Origin: Methanobacteriota archaeon
GTDB lineage: Archaea; Thermoplasmatota; E2; JACPAO01; JAHWKR01
Assembly: GCA_019347805.1 (NCBI GenBank)
Contig: JAHWKR010000034.1
Coordinates: forward strand, 1-38,465
Reading direction: 5' to 3'
DNA: 38,465 nucleotides
Position numbers and translations under genes: made by a program
The notes under the pieces: generated by a model
Told to the model about the DNA's origin: nothing
Database searches by the model: none
What the model saw: the letters and a program-made list of their open reading frames with translations, nothing else
Shown here: positions 7,504-13,429 of the stretch, piece by piece
How positions within the stretch are numbered: position 1 is the first letter of the stretch
Layout of the letters: each line of letters starts with the position of its first letter

Positions 7504-8495
7504 CGGACGACGACATCCTGGAATCGACCGACGAGTTCGAGGTCTACACGCGCAAAGGCAACGCGGCGGCCAAGAAGCCGGAAGCGGAACGCCGCAGCAG
7601 CGACCCGGTCGCGACCGCCGGCCCGTTCGGGTCACTCGTGAAGGGCATGCTCGACGACATCGAGGACGGTGCCGCCGGTGAGACACCCCCACAAGATGCA
7701 CCGGCCACCGAGCCGGCTCCACCGGACGAAGCCCCCGCTCGGGCGACACCGGTCGACGACACCACGCACGACGAAGGGCACGAGCTCGATGCCTCGGTGC
7801 TCCCTGACCCACCCGCCGAACCGATGCGCGTCGAATCCGATCGACGGCATGCCGAACGGGAGCGTCTCTCTTCCGCCTGGTTCGGCCGCACTCCGGCCAC
7901 GGACACACCTCCTGCGGAGCCTGCCCCGGCAGGTCCGGTGCCGATCCCTTACCCGCACGTTGACTTGTCCATTCCTGTTTCCGCAGCTCCTTCCGCTACA
8001 GCACCGGAGGCGCGCACGCCACCGCCGACACACGCCCACTCCACCCTTTCGACCTCATCTTCCGAGACCCCGCGAGGCTCCTCTATGCGCATCGCCATCG
8101 CCACCACCGAGTTCAATTACGACATCACCGAGACCATGGTCCAACGGGCCCGCGCCCACGCCGAGTTCCTCGGCGCGACCGTCCCCTATATCGTGCGCGT
8201 CCCCGGCGTTTACGACCTGCCGATCGCCGTCAAAAGGCTCCTCGCCCGCTCGGACGTCGACGGGGTGGCGACCATCGGCGTGGTCATCGAGGGTGAGACC
8301 GACCATGACGACCTGGTCATCCAGCACGCAGCGCGCAAGATCGTCGACCTCTCCCTGGAGCATGACAAGCCGGTCGGCCTCGGCATCACCGGGCCCGGCA
8401 TGAGCCGCCTCCAGGCGATGTCCCGGGTCGACCGGGCCAAGGACGCCGTCGAGGCCATCGTCAAGATCGGTCGCGAACTGCAAAAGTTGGAGTAG
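7500..8495 (+). CDS. ribH: Lumazine synthase with long N-terminal extension
   Basis: The C-terminal 136 residues, from the Met at codon 196 (base 8085), form a complete lumazine synthase, which condenses dihydroxybutanone phosphate with 5-amino-6-ribitylaminouracil. Visible motifs are TTEFNYDITETMV, RVPGVYDLPIAVK and GVVIEGETDHDDLV with the family His. Ahead of it, in the same frame and without a stop, lie 195 residues rich in Pro, Ala, Asp and Glu with no recognisable fold. The TTG start at 7500 is supported by GGTGA five bases upstream and by the TTGA overlap with ribC. An internal start at 8085 would give a normal-length enzyme and cannot be excluded. Many lumazine synthases form pentamers or 60-subunit shells, so an extension this long would decorate the assembly. 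Confidence 0.9.
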   Translation: MTDDDILESTDEFEVYTRKGNAAAKKPEAERRSSDPVATAGPFGSLVKGMLDDIEDGAAGETPPQDAPATEPAPPDEAPARATPVDDTTHDEGHELDASVLPDPPAEPMRVESDRRHAERERLSSAWFGRTPATDTPPAEPAPAGPVPIPYPHVDLSIPVSAAPSATAPEARTPPPTHAHSTLSTSSSETPRGSSMRIAIATTEFNYDITETMVQRARAHAEFLGATVPYIVRVPGVYDLPIAVKRLLARSDVDGVATIGVVIEGETDHDDLVIQHAARKIVDLSLEHDKPVGLGITGPGMSRLQAMSRVDRAKDAVEAIVKIGRELQKLE

Positions 8496-8535
8496 GGGAC
8501 CCGCCCTGCCCCCCCGCATGGGTCAAGAGGCGACC

Positions 8536-9447
8536 ATGGAGGACGTCCATCGTCAGGCGGTCCGCATCGTCTTCGACAGGGACCGCGGCGCGTCCGCCAT
8601 CGGCGGCGACCTGCGCGAGCTGCTCGTGCCGTACATGGGTGGCACCGAAGCGGGCGCGCGTCTGGCGCGCGAACTGATCACGGCCAAACCGGTGATGGCC
8701 CCCATCCTGCACATCGCCAACCATCTGCTCGGCGGCCCGGAACCGGGCCCCACGCCGCGCGACCTCGGCACCGCGTCCCACTCCATCGGCGCGGCCGAGA
8801 AGGGCGAGAAGAAACGGCTCGACCCGAGCGTCAAGGAGGCCGTGCGGCGTGCCCGCCGGTTGCTGCCCGAAAGCGGTGGCCGGGTCATGACCTACAGCGC
8901 CTCAGGCACCGTCGAGGCGGTCTTTGAGGCGTTGCACGCCGACGGACTCCTCACCCATGTCTATCTCTCCGAGGCGCAGCCCGGTGGCGAAGGGCGCGCC
9001 CTCGCCGCCCGATTGACCGCCGACTGGGGTCCCCGCGGCACAGAGGTCTTCCTCACGCACGACGCCGCGCTCGCGTCCCTCGTCCCGCGCGTCGACCTCC
9101 TGACCATCGGCGCCGACCTCGTCCTCCCCCGTGGCCTCGTCAACAAGGTCGGCACCGCGCAGCTCGTCGAGCGCGCCCATCGTGAAGGGGTGCCGGTGCT
9201 GGTCGCCGCGGCCCACGAGAAGGCGCCCCCGAAGGGCGTGCGCCAGGTCCACCTCCCGCTTCCGCTCGAGACCGAGGCGGGGGAACTCACCGACCCGCCG
9301 ACCGGTGTCCGCACCGTCGGCCTCGCTTTCGAGTGGGTCGACATCCGTGGCCGTGCCTTACCGAAATGGGCGTCCGACCCCGATGTCCCCCCGGCCGAGC
9401 CAGCGCTCATCGAGATTCTCGAGGGACTCGTGGAGGCACGGGCTTGA
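8536..9447 (+). CDS. eIF2B alpha/beta/delta-like protein
   Basis: About 303 residues of the fold shared by regulatory eIF2B subunits, methylthioribose-1-phosphate isomerase and ribose-1,5-bisphosphate isomerase. The recognisable segments are VMTYSASGTVEAVFEAL, YLSEAQPGGEGR and GADLVLPRGLVNKVGT. The isomerases have a catalytic Cys in a THCN-like motif at the first segment and an Arg-Pro-x-x-x-Gly-Arg phosphate site at the second; here these read TYSAS and QPGGEGR, so isomerase activity is doubtful while the conserved Asp of GAD remains. The N-terminal helical domain is about 110 residues. I chose the ATG at 8536 because AGAGG lies six bases upstream; an ATG at 8518 is also in frame. It sits between ribH and an aminotransferase gene and overlaps the latter. 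Confidence 0.75.
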   Translation: MEDVHRQAVRIVFDRDRGASAIGGDLRELLVPYMGGTEAGARLARELITAKPVMAPILHIANHLLGGPEPGPTPRDLGTASHSIGAAEKGEKKRLDPSVKEAVRRARRLLPESGGRVMTYSASGTVEAVFEALHADGLLTHVYLSEAQPGGEGRALAARLTADWGPRGTEVFLTHDAALASLVPRVDLLTIGADLVLPRGLVNKVGTAQLVERAHREGVPVLVAAAHEKAPPKGVRQVHLPLPLETEAGELTDPPTGVRTVGLAFEWVDIRGRALPKWASDPDVPPAEPALIEILEGLVEARA

Positions 9448-10640
9448 CCGCCGAACGCACGAAGACGATGAAAGGCCTCTCGGCGCGCGTCGGCCGCGTC
9501 CTGCCGTCTGAGACGGTGCGCATCAGCGGCCTGGTCGCGGAGAAGCGGCGCCAGGGCATCGATGTCGTGTCGTTCGCGGCGGGCGAACCGGATTTCCCCA
9601 CCCCGGAGCATGTGCGCGAGGCGGCCAAGAAGGCGCTCGACGAGGGCAAGACCCGCTATGTCCCGGCACCCGGCGTCCCGGAGTTGCGGGAAGCGGTCGC
9701 CAAGAAACATGTCGAGGAGAACGGCATGGCGGAGACACGGCCCGAGCATGTCCTTGTCACGCCCTCCAAACAGGCCATCGCCTATGCCATCCTCGCCACC
9801 GTCGACCATGGCGACGAGGTGCTGCTTCCCGATCCTTGCTGGGTCTCCTATGATCCGCTCGTCCGTCTTGCCGGGGGGACGCCGGTCTATGTCCCGCTCG
9901 ATGCGGAGGACGGCTTCCGCATGCGTCCCGAGCCGGTCGCCGAGCACATCACCGGCAAGACGAAGCTCGTCGTCATGAACTCGCCGTCGAACCCGACCGG
10001 TGGCATGGACCTTCCGGCCGATGTGCGCGGTGTCGCCGAACTGGTCCAGGACCATGGTCTCTACCTGCTCTCGGACGAGATCTACGAACACGTCCGTTAC
10101 GGCGGCGCGGAACATCTGTCACCCGCGTCCCTGCCCGGTATGACGGACCACACCGTGACGGTGAACGGACTCTCCAAGTCGTTCTCCATGACCGGTTGGC
10201 GCATCGGCTGGGCCATCGCCTCGGGCGAGTTGATGAAGGCGATGGGAAAGCTGCAGAGCCACACCATCACCCATCCGACCTCGTTCGCGCAATACGGTGC
10301 GCTCGCGGCGCTCACGGGTCCGAAGGATTTCATCGCCGAGATGATGGTGGCATTCGAACGACGCCGCCGTCTTGTCCTCGACCTCCTGGCGGAGATTCCC
10401 GGGGTGACGTGCGCCGAGCCGCGCGGGGCGTTCTATGTCTTCCCCGACATCAGCGGGACCGGCATGGACGCGATGACGTTCGCCGAACGGCTCCTCGAGG
10501 AAGGCGACGTCGGTGTCACCCCGGGGCCGGCGTTCGGGCCCGGTGGCGAGGGCCATGTGCGCATCTCCTATGCCACATCGGACGAGCGCATCCGGGAAGG
10601 CTTGGCACGGATGAAGCGGTTCGTGTCCCAAGCGGGATGA
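9444..10640 (+). CDS. PLP-dependent class I aminotransferase (aspartate family)
   Basis: A 398-residue fold-type I aminotransferase of the I-gamma aspartate/aromatic group. It has VVSFAAGEPDFPTPEHV near residue 42 with the dipeptide Pro-Asp before the substrate site, PSNPTG near 181 with the conserved Asn, SDEIYE near 210 with Asp and Tyr contacting PLP, and NGLSKSFSMTGWRIGW with the Schiff-base Lys at about 245. The C-terminal Arg of HVRISYATS binds the substrate carboxylate. The TTG start at 9444 overlaps the preceding stop as TTGA and has GGAGG seven bases upstream; an ATG at 9468 is an alternative. Transamination of aspartate is the default role for this subfamily, but alanine or aromatic amino acids are possible. 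Confidence 0.92.
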   Translation: MTAERTKTMKGLSARVGRVLPSETVRISGLVAEKRRQGIDVVSFAAGEPDFPTPEHVREAAKKALDEGKTRYVPAPGVPELREAVAKKHVEENGMAETRPEHVLVTPSKQAIAYAILATVDHGDEVLLPDPCWVSYDPLVRLAGGTPVYVPLDAEDGFRMRPEPVAEHITGKTKLVVMNSPSNPTGGMDLPADVRGVAELVQDHGLYLLSDEIYEHVRYGGAEHLSPASLPGMTDHTVTVNGLSKSFSMTGWRIGWAIASGELMKAMGKLQSHTITHPTSFAQYGALAALTGPKDFIAEMMVAFERRRRLVLDLLAEIPGVTCAEPRGAFYVFPDISGTGMDAMTFAERLLEEGDVGVTPGPAFGPGGEGHVRISYATSDERIREGLARMKRFVSQAG

Positions 10641-10734
10641 AGGCCTCGGGCCGACACGGAAGCCGTCGCCTGTCGTCGGAAGCGCGAGAGTCTTGCTCGA
10701 TCTGCTGTGCCTCGGTTCGAAAAACCATCCATCA

Positions 10735-11565
10735 TCACCGATACCGGTATTGATAGGAGGACGAAGTGGGGCCCTCGTCGTCCCATCGTTCCTCGATGCG
10801 CAACCTGGGTGTCTGTCGATGCCAGGCGTAGCCCCAGGCGAGTCCGACGGCCATCCCGGCAAGGTGCGCCCACCAGGCGACGTTGGTGCCGAAGCTCAAG
10901 AGGAAATTGTAGCCGATGTAGAAGACGAGCGCGACCCAGGGCGAGGCCCACATCATGATGATGGGGGTCGGAATGAGCACCTTCTCCTTGGGGAAGGCGG
11001 CGATGGCGAAGCCGATGAGCCCGTAGACGGCACCCGAGGCGCCGATGTTTGGCACCGGTGACGACGGGAAAGCGACAAGGGTCACGACCGTGGCAAGAAG
11101 CCCGCTTGCGAGATAGAGGACAGTGAGCGCCTTACGGCCGACCCGTTCCTCGATCTTGAGGCCGAACACCACGAGCATGAGCATGTTGCCGAAGATGTGG
11201 AACAGGTCACCATGGGTGAACATCTGCGTGAGCGGGGCCCACCATTGCAGGCCGTGCAGGAACAGCACGGGCACGAGGCCGGCCCACACCATGGTGGTCC
11301 ATTGGTGCTCCGTCGGTACACCACCGAGCGGGAACCCTTGCAGGATGAAGGTGACGACGTTGGCGGCGACGAGGACGGCGACGGCGCCGATGGGGAGGCT
11401 GCCCCAGTGCAGCCCCGGCTTGGCGGCGAGGACCACCGCGGCGACGGCGACGACGAGGATGAGGAGCGACGGCACTGTCGGGGGCAGGAGGAAGTGGCCG
11501 TTCCAGGTGAGGTCGGTCAAGCCCGACAAGAGGCTGCCCACATCTTTCGGAACGGGCGGTTCCAC
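10735..11565 (-). CDS. Rhomboid family intramembrane serine protease
   Basis: A 276-residue polytopic membrane protein with six or seven hydrophobic helices. The catalytic features are complete: THGDLFHIFGNMLML, which has the oxyanion-site Asn near residue 127, GASGAVYG with the nucleophile Ser at about 177, and WWAHLAGMAVG with the catalytic His at about 234. An Arg-containing loop motif of the usual WR type is not obvious. The C-terminal 25 residues are charged and face the cytoplasm or are disordered. The start is GTG. The gene follows the NOG1-like gene by 48 bases on the same strand and is probably cotranscribed. It cleaves membrane-embedded substrates, which cannot be predicted here. 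Confidence 0.92.
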   Translation of the reverse strand: MEPPVPKDVGSLLSGLTDLTWNGHFLLPPTVPSLLILVVAVAAVVLAAKPGLHWGSLPIGAVAVLVAANVVTFILQGFPLGGVPTEHQWTTMVWAGLVPVLFLHGLQWWAPLTQMFTHGDLFHIFGNMLMLVVFGLKIEERVGRKALTVLYLASGLLATVVTLVAFPSSPVPNIGASGAVYGLIGFAIAAFPKEKVLIPTPIIMMWASPWVALVFYIGYNFLLSFGTNVAWWAHLAGMAVGLAWGYAWHRQTPRLRIEERWDDEGPTSSSYQYRYR

Positions 11566-11613
11566 ATGAGGCTATGGATGGGTCGCGGCCGGCCGCTCAT
11601 TCCCCTTCGGGTC

Positions 11614-12663
11614 TCAACGCCCGGACGGCATCTCTTCCCCGCGCAGGAACGCTTCGAGTTCGGGATTGGCGGGTTTGGTGGTGACCGTGTTGACGAGCGA
11701 CTCGGTGAGGTCGGGGATGCCATCCAGGGTCTTGGTCGAGACCCGGAGGTCGACATCCTCGCGTTCGGTCCTCTTGATGTCGGCCTTCGATTCGACCACG
11801 ATGAGCGGCACGCCGGGGACCGTCTCGCGCACTTCGGCAAGGAGCCGGTCCTGCGCTTCGACGGGATAACCGCAGTGGCCGGTCGGGTCGCGCACATAGA
11901 GGATCATGTCGGCGAGGTGCTTGAGCGCGAGGGCCGCCTGGTGTTCGATGGCGTTGCGTTCGCTCGCGGGTCGGTCGAGAAGACCCGGGGTGTCGATGAG
12001 TTGGATCTCGACGCGCGATTCGGACCAGCGGCGGCCGGGGCGGTCGATGACCATATGGCCGACGTTGGCGGCCTTGGTGGTGAAAGGATAGCTCGCCACC
12101 TCGGGTTCGGCCTTGGAAAGGACGCGGATGATGGACGACTTGCCGACGTTCGGATGGCCGGCGATGACGACCGTGAAAAGGCCGGGGCGCAGGCCGGGGA
12201 ACCGTTTGATGGTCTTGCGGAAGTCGGCGAGCTCCGAAAGCGGTTTCTCGATGTCCTTGAGGAGCGACGAGACGCGGCCGTAGGTCTGGCGGCGCGCCTT
12301 GTCGAGGACGTCGCCGTCGGTCTCGTGCCGCACCTGTTGCATGGCGCGGTTGAGGATCTTGATGATGTTGTGGCGGGCGCGGTCGACACCGCCGAGGGCC
12401 ATGCGGTAACGGTCCTCGGTGATGAGCAGCCGGATCAGTTCCTGGTAATAGGGGGGCAGCTGGTCGAGGCTGGGGAACTTGGCGACGTAGCGGTAGAGCG
12501 TGTCGTCGAGGATGTTGCGCACCGCTTCGAAGCGGGCGAGCGTGGTCTTGCGGGCGCGGTGGCCCTTGTCGCGGTCCTCCTTGGTGATCTTGGAGGCGCG
12601 GCCGAAGGCCTTGTCCATGAGTTCCTCGGGTGTGAGGATGGTGGGGATGGATTGGAAGGCCAC
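11614..12663 (-). CDS. NOG1-like GTPase of the Obg/HflX superfamily
   Basis: A 349-residue GTPase. An N-terminal helical domain of about 160 residues containing the NOG1-type segment FPSLDQLPPYYQELI precedes the G domain. G1 is AGHPNVGKSS (169-177), the switch region is YPFTTKAANVGH, G3 is DTPGLLD (224-230), G4 is ESKAD (291-295) and G5 is STK. The usual Asn of the NKxD specificity motif is Ser here. Eukaryotic NOG1 acts in 60S ribosome assembly, and the archaeal homologue is presumed to act in large-subunit biogenesis. The GTG start is supported by a TATA-like box 24-31 bases upstream. It is divergent from RNase P component 4, forming an RNA-processing neighbourhood. Confidence 0.93.
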   Translation of the reverse strand: MAFQSIPTILTPEELMDKAFGRASKITKEDRDKGHRARKTTLARFEAVRNILDDTLYRYVAKFPSLDQLPPYYQELIRLLITEDRYRMALGGVDRARHNIIKILNRAMQQVRHETDGDVLDKARRQTYGRVSSLLKDIEKPLSELADFRKTIKRFPGLRPGLFTVVIAGHPNVGKSSIIRVLSKAEPEVASYPFTTKAANVGHMVIDRPGRRWSESRVEIQLIDTPGLLDRPASERNAIEHQAALALKHLADMILYVRDPTGHCGYPVEAQDRLLAEVRETVPGVPLIVVESKADIKRTEREDVDLRVSTKTLDGIPDLTESLVNTVTTKPANPELEAFLRGEEMPSGR

Positions 12664-12686
12664 GAGGCCGCCGAGCGGGCCCGATA

Positions 12687-12694
12687 CTTATAGG
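12687..12694 (-). promoter_or_regulatory. TATA-like promoter of NOG1-like gene
   Basis: The minus strand reads CCTATAAG, 24-31 bases before the GTG at 12663, fitting a leaderless mRNA. It lies back to back with the box for RNase P component 4. Confidence 0.65.
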
Positions 12695-12711
12695 TTCGGT
12701 GTGCGCCATGC

Positions 12712-12719
12712 TCATATAG
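12712..12719 (+). promoter_or_regulatory. TATA-like promoter of rnp4
   Basis: TCATATAG lies 25-32 bases before the ATG at 12744, again predicting a leaderless mRNA. The two divergent TATA boxes are only 17 bases apart, so TBP/TFB binding at one could hinder the other. Confidence 0.65.
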
Positions 12720-12743
12720 AAGACCGGGCTCGACCGGCCGTCC

Positions 12744-13160
12744 ATGGCCAGACGCTTCCGCAAGAAGCACCTTGAACGCGATGTGGCGCGGCGCCGCATC
12801 GAGCACTTGTTCGAGGTGGCCCGCCGTCGCGTCCGGGAGGGCGAGACGGAGTGGGCCCGCCGTGCGGTGGACCTCGCCAGGCGCGTGGCCATGCGCTACC
12901 AGACCGGGCTTCCGACCCATCTGCGCGACCAAGTGTGTCCGGGTTGCAAGGGGCCGCTCGTCCCGGGCCGTACGGCGCGAGTGCGTGTCGAGGGCGGCAA
13001 GAAATCGACCACCTGTCTCGAGTGTGGCACGGTGCGTCGCCGGCCTTACCGGAAGGAGCAGCTGGAGCGGCGCAAGGCGCGTGAGACGTCCCGCAGCGGA
13101 CGCACGGTCCCGGTGGTCCGCCGGGACGAGGATCTCGTCGTCGAGGAGGGCACAGCATGA
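12744..13160 (+). CDS. rnp4: Ribonuclease P protein component 4 (Rpp21 family)
   Basis: A 138-residue protein of the archaeal/eukaryotic Rpp21 family, one of the protein partners of RNase P RNA in tRNA 5' maturation. A basic helical N-terminus (RRFRKKHLERDVARRRIEHL, then ARRAVDLARRVAMRY) precedes the zinc ribbon CPGC (65-68) and CLEC (91-94). The family pattern around the first pair and ARVRVEGGKKSTTC before the second is clear. The C-terminus is basic and then acidic. Its stop overlaps the start of the CRM-domain gene as ATGA, so both RNA-binding proteins are made together. Confidence 0.95.
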   Translation: MARRFRKKHLERDVARRRIEHLFEVARRRVREGETEWARRAVDLARRVAMRYQTGLPTHLRDQVCPGCKGPLVPGRTARVRVEGGKKSTTCLECGTVRRRPYRKEQLERRKARETSRSGRTVPVVRRDEDLVVEEGTA

Positions 13161-13429
13161 TGGACACGAAGACCCGTGCCCGCCTGAGGGGCGAGGCGCA
13201 AGCGCTCGATGCGACCCTCCAGGTCGGCAAGTCGGGCATCACCGAGACGCTCGTCAAGGAACTCAAGGCCCAGTTGGAGGGCCGCGGGCTCGTCAAGGTG
13301 CGGCTTCTGCAGTCGTCCACCCATGATGAGGGCAAGGACCCGGTCGCCGAGCGGCTCGCCGAAGAGAGCGGTGCCGAGCTCGTCGAGGTGCGCGGCAACA
13401 CGGCCGTCTACTGGAAGCGCAAGCGTTAG
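13157..13429 (+). CDS. CRM-domain (YhbY-like) RNA-binding protein
   Basis: A 90-residue single CRM domain: KTRARLRGEAQALDATLQVG, then KSGITETLVKELKAQLEGRGLVKVRLL, then a final strand ELVEVRGNTAVYWKRKR. The conserved GKSGIT loop corresponds to the GxxG RNA-binding loop region of the YhbY family, which in bacteria associates with pre-50S particles. The gene is coupled to rnp4 by an ATGA overlap, which supports a role in RNA processing or ribosome assembly, though its exact RNA is unknown. The stop overlaps the convergent antiporter stop by four bases. Confidence 0.93.
   Translation: MMDTKTRARLRGEAQALDATLQVGKSGITETLVKELKAQLEGRGLVKVRLLQSSTHDEGKDPVAERLAEESGAELVEVRGNTAVYWKRKR

Noticed and set aside
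10705..10725. GGTTCGAAA resembling a tRNA T-loop
   Set aside because: No matching T-stem, anticodon arm or acceptor stem surrounds it. No other tRNA-like sequence was found by reading both strands, though I ran no search.
11197..12693. Long plus-strand frame across the rhomboid and NOG1 genes
   Set aside because: It is antisense to two genes with complete catalytic motifs; high GC content keeps such opposite frames open. Its predicted protein is Gly/Asp/Glu/Arg-rich with no fold.
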